Below, one piece after another: positions 7,426 through 16,515 of a stretch of 64,000 bases of DNA. Made by a program: the position numbers and the translations under genes. Source of the stretch: CAMYLY01 sp039587215 (lineage in GTDB: Bacteria > Gemmatimonadota > Gemmatimonadetes > Gemmatimonadales > GWC2-71-9); contig JBDHIW010000001.1 of NCBI GenBank assembly GCA_039587215.1, positions 1-64,000 on the forward strand. The letters run 5' to 3'. Every line of letters starts with the position of its first letter. Position 1 is the first letter of the stretch. Under the pieces are notes generated by a model. The model saw nothing but the letters and a program-made list of their open reading frames with translations, was not told where the DNA came from and did no database searches.

Positions 7426-9060
7426 ATGATGAGGACGCGGAAGAGTCTTGCCCTGTACGCCGGGCTCGCGGCGACGATTGCCTGCGAACCCGCCCCCGAC
7501 GTCTCCCCCATGCAGGCCAAAGTGGATCAGTACGCGACGGTTCCGCTCACGGCCGACCTGAGCGTGCTCTCGGACAACGAGCGGCAAATGATCCCGCTGC
7601 TGGTCGAGGTGGGCCAGATCATGGACGACCTGTTCTGGCATCAGGCGTACGGGAACCGCGATTCGCTCCTCGAGGCCCTCACCGACCCGGCGGCGCGGCG
7701 CTATGCGGAGATCAACTACGGGGTGTGGGACCGGCTGGCGGGCAACGAGCCCTTCCTGCCCGAGGTGGGCCCCAAACCCGCAGGCGCCAATCTCTACCCG
7801 ACGGACGCGACGAAGGAGGAGGTGGAAGCCGCTGCCGCCCAGGATCCGGCTCTGCTCGACCTCTACACGATCGTGCGGCGCGATGCCGAGGGCCGTCTCG
7901 TCGCCCTGCCGTATCACGAGGTATTCGCTGACCAGCTGACGCGCGCCGCCGCGCTGCTGGGGGAGGCGGCGGCACTGGCCGAGGATCCCGGGCTGCGCAC
8001 GTATCTCGAGCTTCGGGCCGAGGCCCTGATCACCGGCGAGTACCGCGCGAGCGACATGGCCTGGATGGACATGAAGAACAATCGCATCGAGGTCGTGGTC
8101 GGCCCGATCGAGAGCTACGAGGACCAGTTGTTCGGCGCCAAGGCCTCGTTCGAGACGTTCGTGCTGCTCAAGGACATGGAGTGGAGCGACCGGCTGTCGC
8201 GCTTCGCCCAGTACCTGCCGGACCTCCAGCGCGGACTGCCCGTCCCCGACGCGTACAAGGCCGAGATGCCCGGGAGTGATTCCGACCTCAACGCGTACGA
8301 CGCGGTCTACTACGCGGGCGACGCGAACGCGGGCTCCAAGACCATCGCGATCAACCTGCCCAACGACGAGGCGGTGCAGCTGGCCAAAGGCACACGCCGG
8401 CTGCAGCTCAAGAATTCGATGCGCGCCAAGTTCGACGAGATTCTGGTCCCCCTGAGCGACGTGCTCATCGCCGAGGATCAGCGAGAGTACGTCACGTTCG
8501 ATGCGTTTTTCGCCAATACGATGTTTCACGAAGTGGCGCACGGTCTCGGCGTGAAGAACACGATCGACGGTCGCGGCACGGTGCGCGAAGCGCTGCAGGA
8601 GACGGCCTCCTCGCTCGAGGAGGGGAAGGCGGACATCCTCGGCCTCTACATGATCACGTGGCTGCGGGAGCAGGGAGCCATCGAACAAGGGAGGCTCGAG
8701 GACAACTACGTCACGTTCCTCGCCAGCATCTTCCGCTCGGTGCGCTTCGGGGCATCCAGCGCCCATGGCCGGGCGAACATGATCCGGTTCAACTTCTTCA
8801 AGGAGCGCGGCGCGTTCTCGCGCGACGACGCAACCGGGACCTACCGGGTCGACTTCGACGGAATGGCCGACGCCATGCGGGCACTCTCGGAGCTGATCGT
8901 CACCCTCCAGGGCGACGGCAACTACGACGGCGTGCGGGAGCTGATCGACACGATGGGAGCGATCGGCCCCGATCTGCAGAGCGACCTGGACCGGCTCGCC
9001 GACGCGGGTATTCCCGTCGACATCGTCTTCGAGCAGGGGCTGGATGTGATGGACCGCTGA
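7426..9060 (+). CDS. M49-like zinc metallopeptidase, probable lipoprotein
   Basis: The 544-residue protein has an N-terminal export signal ending in a TIAC sequence that may be a lipobox with acylated Cys20. A zinc site is visible at H368-E369-V-A-H372 in the context FHEVAHGLG, with a second acidic motif at E398/E399 (SSLEEGKAD). This arrangement resembles the C-terminal M49-like half of plant Nudix hydrolase 3 and its bacterial relatives more than classical dipeptidyl-peptidase III, which has an HEXXGH motif. A peptidase role in the periplasm or at the outer membrane is likely; the substrate is unknown. A TATCTT hexamer at 7392-7397 could be its -10 box. The gene ends before a strong bidirectional hairpin. 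Confidence 0.75.
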   Translation: MMRTRKSLALYAGLAATIACEPAPDVSPMQAKVDQYATVPLTADLSVLSDNERQMIPLLVEVGQIMDDLFWHQAYGNRDSLLEALTDPAARRYAEINYGVWDRLAGNEPFLPEVGPKPAGANLYPTDATKEEVEAAAAQDPALLDLYTIVRRDAEGRLVALPYHEVFADQLTRAAALLGEAAALAEDPGLRTYLELRAEALITGEYRASDMAWMDMKNNRIEVVVGPIESYEDQLFGAKASFETFVLLKDMEWSDRLSRFAQYLPDLQRGLPVPDAYKAEMPGSDSDLNAYDAVYYAGDANAGSKTIAINLPNDEAVQLAKGTRRLQLKNSMRAKFDEILVPLSDVLIAEDQREYVTFDAFFANTMFHEVAHGLGVKNTIDGRGTVREALQETASSLEEGKADILGLYMITWLREQGAIEQGRLEDNYVTFLASIFRSVRFGASSAHGRANMIRFNFFKERGAFSRDDATGTYRVDFDGMADAMRALSELIVTLQGDGNYDGVRELIDTMGAIGPDLQSDLDRLADAGIPVDIVFEQGLDVMDR

Positions 9061-9085
9061 CCGACTTCGGGGGGTCCGAACGCAC

Positions 9086-9122
9086 GACGGCGGTGGCGGC
9101 CCACGTGGCCGCCACCGCCGTC
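9086..9122. terminator. Bidirectional terminator hairpin
   Basis: A perfect 15-bp stem (9086-9100 with 9108-9122) separates the convergent genes ending at 9060 and 9143. A short T run (CTTT) follows on the plus strand. Confidence 0.7.
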
Positions 9123-9142
9123 GCCTTTCAGCCGGGCGCCGC

Positions 9143-9892
9143 TCAGCGGTTCTTGATCTCGACCCTCACCGACGACACCTCGTCGGCCGCGGCTTCGATC
9201 TCGATCTGCGCCTCTTCCATGGCGGCGCGCGCCTCTTCGAGCGCCTTCTGCACTTCCGCGTTGATCTTGTCCACGTCCACGTTCACCTCGATGCGCTGCC
9301 CGCGAACGCTGCGAAGCTCCCGTCGGAGGTTGGTGCGCAGCTCTTCGCGCATCGCCCGGAGCTCCGTCTTCAGATCCGAGCAGGCATCGGCGCCCGCATC
9401 ACCCATGTGCCCGCAGGGCGCATGGGCCGCATCCAGGTACAGCGCCGCCTGGTGGCCGATGTTCTCGAACACGACCGACCCGAACCGCACGAGCCCGGCT
9501 TCCGCCGCCTCGGCGGCCGTCACACAGTGCACCGCATTCCGGTACCCCATGGGTCCGGAGCGCTCGAACGCCTCCGGATCGAACCGGAACGAGCAGCCGG
9601 CATGCTCCCCGAGCCCGTCGGCTCCGGGTTTGACCAGGACCAGCAGGCTGTCCACGGCCCCCGGTTCCGCGCGCTGGACCACGACGGTCTGGAGCTTCCC
9701 GACGTTGTGGCCGTCCACGTACATGGGCAGGAAGCCCACGTTCAGGGCAACCGGGTCTGAGCTGTGCTCGAGCTCGTACGACCAGTTCTCGATGGTGTGC
9801 TTGATGTCCCGGACCTCGCCGGCCCCCCTCGTGATCGCGAGGCCCCCGAGAACGACCAGCGGGGCGACAATGGCGATGAATGCTCTCTTCAT
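9143..9892 (-). CDS. Exported protein with C-terminal coiled coil, function unknown
   Basis: The 249-residue product is not recognised. Residues 1-23 form a signal peptide or membrane anchor (MKRA start, Ile/Val/Leu core). Residues 30-165 are a globular part with three or four Cys residues, possibly one or more disulfides. From about 165 the chain becomes strongly charged and helical, with Glu/Arg/Ala heptads and a run of alternating Glu and Ala near 215-235. The layout suggests an envelope protein anchored at its N-terminus with a rod-like C-terminus. The start ATG has a weak GGAAGG-like site. It is monocistronic, with no functional clue from neighbours. Confidence 0.7.
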   Translation of the reverse strand: MKRAFIAIVAPLVVLGGLAITRGAGEVRDIKHTIENWSYELEHSSDPVALNVGFLPMYVDGHNVGKLQTVVVQRAEPGAVDSLLVLVKPGADGLGEHAGCSFRFDPEAFERSGPMGYRNAVHCVTAAEAAEAGLVRFGSVVFENIGHQAALYLDAAHAPCGHMGDAGADACSDLKTELRAMREELRTNLRRELRSVRGQRIEVNVDVDKINAEVQKALEEARAAMEEAQIEIEAAADEVSSVRVEIKNR

Positions 9893-10074
9893 GATGAACC
9901 TTCCGGAGTCGGTACGTCGTGTCTCGCCTCACTACGGACCCGGCCGCCCGAGGGTTTCGACCTGCCAACCCCTCGCACTCGCTCGCCGGGGACCATCCTG
10001 GGCCTCCACCATTCCCTAGCCGAACCGCTTGGCGGACGGCATCTTATGGCCTGTCCTCACCCCAGGAGTCGGCC

Positions 10075-11190
10075 GTGAAGCGACGGGCGTTCTTCCAAAC
10101 CGGGCTCGCCGCCGGTCTCGTCGGAGCAGGCATGGGTGATCCCGCCGCGCTCCTCGCCCGCCCACGGCGGCAGGACGGCGGCATCCGGCTGCATTCCAAC
10201 GAAAACCCCCTGGGCGTCGGGCCGAAAGCCCGACAGGCGGTCACGGACGAGCTGCAAACAGGCCACCAGTACCCGCGGGCGCTTCGGGAAGCCCTGACCG
10301 GACGACTTGCCGAGCACCACGGCGTCCCGGTGGAAGCGATCGTTCTCGGCGCCGGCTCGACGGAGATTCTTCGGGTCGCCGTGCAGGCGCTGGGCATGCA
10401 GGCCGACCGGATCGTCATCGCCGAGCCGACCTTCGAGGATTCCTGGCGCTACGCGCGGATCGCCCCGACGCCGGTCCAGGCGCTCCCCCTGCGCGCCGAC
10501 ATGTCGCACGACGTGCCGCGGATGCGCGCGGCCGCGGACCGCGCCGACGGGCCCGTCGTGGTCTTTCTGTGCAATCCCAACAACCCCACGGGCACGATCA
10601 CGCCGAGCGCCGAGATCGACGAGTGGATCGCCGCGGCACCGGACGATCACTTTTTCCTGGTCGACGAGGCCTACTTCGACTTCGTCGAGTCGCCGGCCTA
10701 CCACACGGCGATCCGTTGGACGGGTGATCGCCGCAACGTGCTGGTGGTGCGGACGTTCTCCAAGGTGTACGGCATGGCGGGACTGCGGCTCGGGTACGGC
10801 ATCGCCCACCCCGAACTCGCCGCACGGTTCGAGGGATGGCTCACGCGCAACAACGGCAATCAGCTCGCGCTGGCGGCCGCGCTCGCAAGCCTCGAAGACC
10901 GGGCGTTCGTGGAGCGCAGCCTCGGCGTCAATCGGCAGGCCCGGCAGATCGCCCACGAGTGCCTGGACGAGCTCGGGTTGGCGTACCTCCCGTCGCACAC
11001 CAACTTCCTGATGCACCGCATTCGGGGAGACCACGACGCATACCGCGAGCGGATGCGGACGCACGGTCTCCTCGTGGGCCGGCAGTTCCCGCCGATGACG
11101 ACGTACAACCGATTATCCATGGGTCTCGCTTCGGAGATGACGCAATGGGCAGAGACGCTTCGTATGTTTCGACGCGAGGGGTGGGTATGA
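10075..11190 (+). CDS. Tat-exported class I/II PLP aminotransferase, HisC-like
   Basis: The 371-residue protein belongs to the fold-type I aminotransferases closest to histidinol-phosphate aminotransferase. It has SNENPLG near the N-terminus, CNPNNPTG, a VDEAYFDF segment and the PLP lysine K230 in VRTFSKVYGMAGLRLGYG. Unlike cytosolic HisC it opens with a twin-arginine signal (KRRAFFQ, then an Ala/Gly/Leu core), so it is probably exported folded with its cofactor. The start is GTG at 10075, with an AGGAG site 6 bases upstream; the longer open frame has no support. It is the first gene of the operon leading to the CYTH-PPK1 fusion, overlapping the next gene by ATGA. Its physiological substrate is unknown. 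Confidence 0.85.
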   Translation: MKRRAFFQTGLAAGLVGAGMGDPAALLARPRRQDGGIRLHSNENPLGVGPKARQAVTDELQTGHQYPRALREALTGRLAEHHGVPVEAIVLGAGSTEILRVAVQALGMQADRIVIAEPTFEDSWRYARIAPTPVQALPLRADMSHDVPRMRAAADRADGPVVVFLCNPNNPTGTITPSAEIDEWIAAAPDDHFFLVDEAYFDFVESPAYHTAIRWTGDRRNVLVVRTFSKVYGMAGLRLGYGIAHPELAARFEGWLTRNNGNQLALAAALASLEDRAFVERSLGVNRQARQIAHECLDELGLAYLPSHTNFLMHRIRGDHDAYRERMRTHGLLVGRQFPPMTTYNRLSMGLASEMTQWAETLRMFRREGWV

Positions 11191-12257
11191 GACACGCAGT
11201 CGCGCTCGTGTTGACGCTCGCGTTGGGCGTCCCGGCCGCCGCCACCGGACAGGAGTGGGATCAGGGCGAGACGCGTCCACCGCGTCCGCTGTTCTCCTCG
11301 GACGACCTCCTCACGATCACGTTCCGGGGCGCGTTCCGCGAACTGGACCGGGACAAGAACCGCGAGAACGAGGAACGCCCCGCCGAGATGATCGTACACG
11401 GCGACGGCGATGCCGCGGACACGTTCGCGGTCGACATCCGTGCCCGTGGAAAGTTCAGGCGCAGCCACTGTCGCTTCCCTCCGATCCGGCTCGACTTCAA
11501 GACCGGTGACATGGAGGGCACCCTCTTCGAGGGCATGAACCGGGTCAAGCTCGTGACGCACTGCGATCCGCGGCGGGACGTGTACGAGGAGTATGTCCTG
11601 CAGGAGTACCTGATCTATCGGGCGTTCAACCTCGTGTCCGACCTCAGCTTCCGTGCCCGGCTCGCGCGCGTCACCTACGTCGACACGGGTGAGGACGACC
11701 GCGAGGTCACCAAGTACGCCTTCATGATCGAGCCGAAGGAGGAGCTCGCGGAACGCAACGGCTGGGACGTGGTAGAGGCGCCGGTGATCCCGCCGGGCGC
11801 CGTCGAGCCCGAGATGACGGCTCTCGTCGAGATGTTCATGTACTTCATCGCGAACACCGACTGGGATCCGTTCATGTCGGCGCCCGACGAAGATTTCTGC
11901 TGTCACAACATCCAGCCGATCGGCCGCGGCTACGGGCCGGTATTCCCGGTCCCCTACGACTTCGACTTCTCGGGCGTCATCAACACGCGCTACGCGGTCC
12001 CCGATCAGTCGCTGGATATCCGCTCGGTGCGGGACCGCCTGTACCGCGGCCTCTGCCGGCCCATCGAGGCGCTCCAGCCGGTGTTCGACCGGTTCAACGA
12101 ACTCCGTCCGGAGATCGAGGCGCTCTATCGATCGCAGGAAGGCCTCGAGGAACGGACCGTCGAGCGGACGCTCGACTTCTACGAGCGCTTCTACGAGACG
12201 ATCAACGACCCGCGTCGCGCCGATCGGGCGTTCGTGCGGCAGTGCCGGGGAGTCTGA
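11187..12257 (+). CDS. Exported CotH/HipA-like kinase-fold protein (tentative)
   Basis: The 356-residue product has a clear signal peptide (about residues 1-23). A central region has the sequence logic of CotH/HipA-type atypical kinases: a FRAR..RVTYVDTG strand pair with a later E-x-KEEL segment, then IANTDWDPFM and FPVPYDFDFSG. The last two resemble the N-x-D and D-x-D metal and phosphotransfer motifs of CotH. It overlaps the aminotransferase stop (ATGA), and a DUF4956 gene follows 5 bases after its stop. CotH, DUF4956 and VTC/CYTH-type polyphosphate proteins recur together in other bacteria, which supports the call. Without an alignment it could also be a DUF of unknown fold. Four Cys residues may form disulfides. 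Confidence 0.55.
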   Translation: MRHAVALVLTLALGVPAAATGQEWDQGETRPPRPLFSSDDLLTITFRGAFRELDRDKNRENEERPAEMIVHGDGDAADTFAVDIRARGKFRRSHCRFPPIRLDFKTGDMEGTLFEGMNRVKLVTHCDPRRDVYEEYVLQEYLIYRAFNLVSDLSFRARLARVTYVDTGEDDREVTKYAFMIEPKEELAERNGWDVVEAPVIPPGAVEPEMTALVEMFMYFIANTDWDPFMSAPDEDFCCHNIQPIGRGYGPVFPVPYDFDFSGVINTRYAVPDQSLDIRSVRDRLYRGLCRPIEALQPVFDRFNELRPEIEALYRSQEGLEERTVERTLDFYERFYETINDPRRADRAFVRQCRGV

Positions 12258-12262
12258 CGACC

Positions 12263-13105
12263 GTGGACCGCGACACGCGCAGATCGGTGGCCGGAGTAGC
12301 GGTCTACTACATCCTGCTGATCGGAGCGAATTGGCTCCTGAGCCGGTACGTGCCCGCGTGGGCCGAGCTTTTTGCGCAGGGCCGTCTGGAAGAGCTGTCT
12401 CGGGCGCCGCTCGACCTCTCGGCCCCGCCGACCGGGAGCCCCCTCGCCACGTCCTGGCTCTCCGCCGGCGCGGCGATGGTCGGCGCCCTGCTGCTCGTGA
12501 TCCCCGTTGCCTGGGTGTACATCATCACGAAGCGCAACCTGAGCTATGACCCCTCGGTGGTGCAGACGATCATCATTCTGCCCATCGCCGTCGCCGGCAT
12601 CGTTCTGGTCGTGCAGCACAGCCTCACGCTCGCCTTCAGTCTCGCGGGGATCGTCGCGGCCGTCCGCTTCCGGAACACGCTCAAGGACACCAAGGACGCC
12701 GTGTACGTGTTCCTGGCCATCGGGGTGGGCCTCTCCGCAGGCGTGCAGGCCTTCGCCATCGCGGTCACGATGTCGGTCGTGTTTAACCTCGTGGTGCTGG
12801 GCCTGTGGCGCTTCAACGTGGGGAACATCTATGCCACGGCGGGCACACCGAGCGATGCCGGGTCGACGTATCACGGCACCGTGCACGTGCGGGGAGGCGA
12901 CCCGACGGAGGTGGCTCCTCTCGTGGAGGGCGTGCTCACGGCCGACACCAAGAAGTGGCAGCGCGTGGACGACGTCGATGACGGCCTCGCGTACCTCGTC
13001 CAGTTCAAGAAGAAGAAGAACCCGCCGCCGGTCGTCGTCGAGACGATCCGCATGCGCGGGGCGCGCTTCAACGTGCACGTCGAATACGTGCCGCACGGCG
13101 GCTGA
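12263..13105 (+). CDS. DUF4956 membrane protein of a polyphosphate-type module
   Basis: The 280-residue protein has four or five membrane helices: about residues 10-28, 65-90, 105-122 and 125-185 (as two). A cytosolic C-terminal domain of about 90 residues follows. A charged FRNTLKDTKDAVYVFLAIG motif sits between helices, the most conserved part of DUF4956. The family is typically found beside polyphosphate-polymerase (VTC) and CotH genes. The start was set at GTG 12263, which has GGGGAG about 10 bases upstream; an earlier GTG at 12242 would overlap the preceding gene without a ribosome-binding site. The next gene starts 6 bases after its stop. Its molecular role, perhaps as channel or scaffold, is unproven. 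Confidence 0.8.
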   Translation: MDRDTRRSVAGVAVYYILLIGANWLLSRYVPAWAELFAQGRLEELSRAPLDLSAPPTGSPLATSWLSAGAAMVGALLLVIPVAWVYIITKRNLSYDPSVVQTIIILPIAVAGIVLVVQHSLTLAFSLAGIVAAVRFRNTLKDTKDAVYVFLAIGVGLSAGVQAFAIAVTMSVVFNLVVLGLWRFNVGNIYATAGTPSDAGSTYHGTVHVRGGDPTEVAPLVEGVLTADTKKWQRVDDVDDGLAYLVQFKKKKNPPPVVVETIRMRGARFNVHVEYVPHGG

Positions 13106-13111
13106 GCGCCC

Positions 13112-16100
13112 ATGACCGACGAGATTCGCTTCGACGTTCCCGTTCGCGACACGCTGTCGCGGCTTACGGAGGAGCCCCTCCCGCTGAGCATGCGCGAGGG
13201 CGCTTCGCGCCGCGACGCCTTCCGCGACGTGTTCTACGACACGAAGACGCGGGATCTGCATGAGCGGGGGATCACGGTCACCATCCGCCACCGCGTGGAC
13301 GACACCCGCGAACTCCTGCTCGGGATCTCCGGGCTCGGGACCGCGCGGATGGAGTATCGCGCCGAAACGACAGCCAGCGACGCCACCGCGATCTTCGCCA
13401 GCGACTCCGACCCTGCACGGCGCCTGCGCGCGCTCGTGGACCCAAGCCGGCTCGTCTCGTGTCTCGAACTCACCGTCGACCGCCAGGTTCGCGCGGCGTG
13501 GAAGGGATTCATCCCCCGCGCGCAGTTCGAAGTGACGTACGAGTCGCTCATCGCCCGTGCCGAAGAGCTCAAGTCCGAGTACTGGCAGGTCGCGGTCCGG
13601 CGCATTCGGAAGGGCGGCCCTGAGCTCGAGGCCGTCGCCGCCGCCCTGGCGGAGCCGCACGGCCTGCGCATCGCGCAGGACAACCCCCTGGCCCGCGGCA
13701 TGCACGCGCTCGACACCATCGAGAGCCAGGCCCTGGTCGACGCGGTCCAGTCGCACCACGAGGTCACGGTGCTGGCGGTCGAATCCGGCCGGATCGCGCT
13801 GCAGCGCGCCCGGGACGACCTGCGTCTGCCGTTCCGCCTGGGCAGCGGGGAGGACATGTGCCGCGAGCTGATGCGTGAGGCCTTCGGCAGCGGTGAGGGG
13901 CAGCTCGTAAAACTGGGCGTGGTTCCGGCCACCCCCAGCCGCCCGGCGATCGACGTGTGGCTCGCCCGTCGCCTCGCCCGTTCCGTCGCGTCCGCGACGG
14001 CGGCCTATCAGTGGTTCCTCCCGTCCGAGATTCTCGAACGCGTCGGGTCCCCCGTGCTGCGCGACCCGCGCACCCTGGCGGCGCTCACGATCGCGTCGCG
14101 CTCGGAGTCGCTGCCCGAATGGTCCGACGGCGCGCGCGAGGGATGGCGCGGCGAAACCAGCCTCCCGACCGACGAGTTCGCGGTCTCGTCACGCCAGACC
14201 CTGACCGCCCTGCAGGTCCCGATGCTCCGCGAGGAGGCCCTCGACGTCAAGACGCGCGCGCCCGAGCAGTACCTCAACGCGGAGCTGAGCTGGCTCGCCT
14301 TCAACCTGCGCGTGCTCGCGCTCGCGGAGGACCCCTCGATCCCCCTCCTCGCCCGCGTGCGGTTCCTCGCGATCTCCAACATGAACCTGGACGAGTTCTT
14401 CCAGGTGAAGATCGCCGGACTCAAGCAGGCGACCGCCCTCGGGATCACCGACCTGTCGGCGGACGGCATGACGCCGGAAGAGCAGCTGGATGCCCTGCTG
14501 ATCCGTGTGCGGGCGTTCGTCGAGCGACAGTACCGCTGCCTGGAGGAGCTGATGCAGCGCGACCTCGTCGCGGAAGGCATCCGGATCCGACAGTGGTCGG
14601 ATCTCACCGACGACGAGGCCGCCGGACTGCGAACCTATTTCGAGACGCAGGCCTTCCCACTGCTGACGCCGCGCGCCATCACGCGGGCACCGGGTCACCC
14701 GTTCCCGATGATCGACGAGCAGCAGATGTCGCTTGCCGTCCTCGTGCACGACCCGGCCACTCAGCGCACCCAGCTTGCGCAGCTCAAGGTTCCCGACTCG
14801 CTCCCCCGCTTCGTCCGCCTGCCCAACACGGACGACGTCGTCGCACTGGAGGAGATCATTCAAGCCTGCGCGGGGTCCCTCTATCCAGGACGTGAGATCG
14901 AGGGGATCTATCCGTTTCGCGTCATTCGGGCGGGTGACATCGACCTCGACGAGCGGTCCGCCTCGAGCTTCGCGCAGGCGATCGAGGAACAGCTCCGGCG
15001 TCGCGCTATCGCCCCCGTCGTGCGCTTCGACGCGGTTGCGACCATGCCCGACACGGTGCGGGACACGCTGCTCCGCGAGATGCGATTCGAGGACTCGAGC
15101 CAGTCCGGGGGGCTCACCGACGCCGACGTCTACGACGTGCCGGGCATGATCGACCTGAGTGGACTCTCGGATCTCACCAAGCTGGCGCGCCCGGAACTGG
15201 ACTATCCCGCGTTCACCGCCGCGAGCCCGTTCCCCGACGACCGCTCGATCTTCGACCTGCTCGACGAGGGCGACCGCCTCGTCCATCACCCCTACGACGC
15301 GTTCGCGTCCACCTTCGAGCGGTTCGTGGTCGAGGCGGCCGACGACCCCGACGTGGTCGCCATCAAGCTCACGCTCTACCGCCCCGGCGGCCCGTCGCTC
15401 ATGGGCGACGCGATCCGGCGTGCCGCCGAGTCGGGCAAGGACGTGTCGGTGTTCGTGGAACTCAAGGCGCGCTTCGACGAGCAACGGAACATTGGGTGGG
15501 CGAAACAGCTCGAGCGTGCGGGCATCCAAGTGGTGACCGGGCTGGTGAAGTACAAGACGCACGCGAAGATCGCCCTGGTGGTGCGCCGCGCGGGCAGCGA
15601 GCTCAAGCGCTACGTCCAGATCAGCACGGGGAACTACAACCCGCACTCGTCGAAGCTGTACACCGACTTCGGGCTCTTCACCGCGGATCCCGGCGTCACC
15701 GCGGACGTGCACACGCTCTTCAACGAACTCACCGGATCGACCCAGGCGCCGCAGGCGGAATACGCGCACCTCCTCGTCGCACCGACGAACATGCGGGACC
15801 GGTTCCTGACGATGATCGAGCGGGAGATGGAGCACGCGCGCCGCGGACGGCCCGCGAGCATCCGCGCGAAGATGAACGCGCTGGCCGACCCAACGATCAT
15901 CGAGGCCCTGTACCGCGCCTCGCAGAGCGGCGTCGACATCGACCTCGTCATCCGAGGCTTCTGTGTGCTGCGACCGGGCGTTCCGAACCTCTCGGAGCGG
16001 ATTCGCGTCGTCTCCCTGCTCGGGCGGTTCCTCGAGCATGCACGCGTCTTCGCCTTCCACAACGGCGGCGAGCCTGAGTACTACCTCGGCTCGGCCGACT

Positions 16101-16336
16101 GGCGGCCACGCAACCTCAAGCGGCGTGTCGAGGTGATGGCGCCGGTGCGTGACCCCGAGCTCCAGGCCCGCCTGGACTCCATGCTCCGCGCAGAAATCGA
16201 CGACGCGCTGGCCTGGGAACTCGGATCGGACGGGACCTATACCCAGGTGACGGCCCCAACTGGTATGGAGCTCGTCGGCTCCCAGGAGCTGTTTCTGCGC
16301 GAAGCCGCTGAGCGGCAGGCCGCCGCCACGCCCTGA
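13112..16336 (+). CDS. ppk1: CYTH domain - polyphosphate kinase 1 fusion
   Basis: This 1074-residue protein joins two polyphosphate-related parts. Residues 1-205 resemble a CYTH/triphosphate-tunnel domain, with a YDTKTRDLHERGITVTIRHR strand pair and a later FEVTYES and ELKSEYW segment. The diagnostic ExExK opening is degenerate (E4-I-R6-F-D8). Residues 205-385 are a linker of unknown fold. Residues 385-1065 are a full PPK1: NAELSWLAFN, the autophosphorylation histidine H817 in YKTHAKI, STGNYNPHSSKLYTDFG, and the second histidine H983 in AFHNGGEPEYYLGSADW. PPK1 polymerises ATP gamma-phosphate into polyphosphate. Canonical PPK1 is about 690 residues, so the whole N-terminus is extra. It is the last gene of a four-gene operon; a hairpin follows. 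Confidence 0.9.
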   Translation: MTDEIRFDVPVRDTLSRLTEEPLPLSMREGASRRDAFRDVFYDTKTRDLHERGITVTIRHRVDDTRELLLGISGLGTARMEYRAETTASDATAIFASDSDPARRLRALVDPSRLVSCLELTVDRQVRAAWKGFIPRAQFEVTYESLIARAEELKSEYWQVAVRRIRKGGPELEAVAAALAEPHGLRIAQDNPLARGMHALDTIESQALVDAVQSHHEVTVLAVESGRIALQRARDDLRLPFRLGSGEDMCRELMREAFGSGEGQLVKLGVVPATPSRPAIDVWLARRLARSVASATAAYQWFLPSEILERVGSPVLRDPRTLAALTIASRSESLPEWSDGAREGWRGETSLPTDEFAVSSRQTLTALQVPMLREEALDVKTRAPEQYLNAELSWLAFNLRVLALAEDPSIPLLARVRFLAISNMNLDEFFQVKIAGLKQATALGITDLSADGMTPEEQLDALLIRVRAFVERQYRCLEELMQRDLVAEGIRIRQWSDLTDDEAAGLRTYFETQAFPLLTPRAITRAPGHPFPMIDEQQMSLAVLVHDPATQRTQLAQLKVPDSLPRFVRLPNTDDVVALEEIIQACAGSLYPGREIEGIYPFRVIRAGDIDLDERSASSFAQAIEEQLRRRAIAPVVRFDAVATMPDTVRDTLLREMRFEDSSQSGGLTDADVYDVPGMIDLSGLSDLTKLARPELDYPAFTAASPFPDDRSIFDLLDEGDRLVHHPYDAFASTFERFVVEAADDPDVVAIKLTLYRPGGPSLMGDAIRRAAESGKDVSVFVELKARFDEQRNIGWAKQLERAGIQVVTGLVKYKTHAKIALVVRRAGSELKRYVQISTGNYNPHSSKLYTDFGLFTADPGVTADVHTLFNELTGSTQAPQAEYAHLLVAPTNMRDRFLTMIEREMEHARRGRPASIRAKMNALADPTIIEALYRASQSGVDIDLVIRGFCVLRPGVPNLSERIRVVSLLGRFLEHARVFAFHNGGEPEYYLGSADWRPRNLKRRVEVMAPVRDPELQARLDSMLRAEIDDALAWELGSDGTYTQVTAPTGMELVGSQELFLREAAERQAAATP

Positions 16337-16347
16337 CCCAGGAACCC

Positions 16348-16374
16348 CTCGCGGGACACCGGTGTACCCGCGAG
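16348..16374 (+). terminator. Hairpin after the CYTH-PPK1 gene
   Basis: An 8-bp perfect stem (16348-16355 with 16367-16374) encloses a self-complementary ACACCGGTGT core. It lies 11 bases after the stop codon. No T run follows, so termination efficiency is uncertain. Confidence 0.5.
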
Positions 16375-16515
16375 AGGACAGAATACGGCGTGTGTCAATT
16401 CCGTAAGTCGTTTTGTGGCAGCTCCTTAGATTATGGCACGCATCTCGCAATTCTCGAAGGGCGCGATGGCGCGCACTGCGCCACGGGCATAGCTTGGACT
16501 TAGCAGGAGGCGCCC

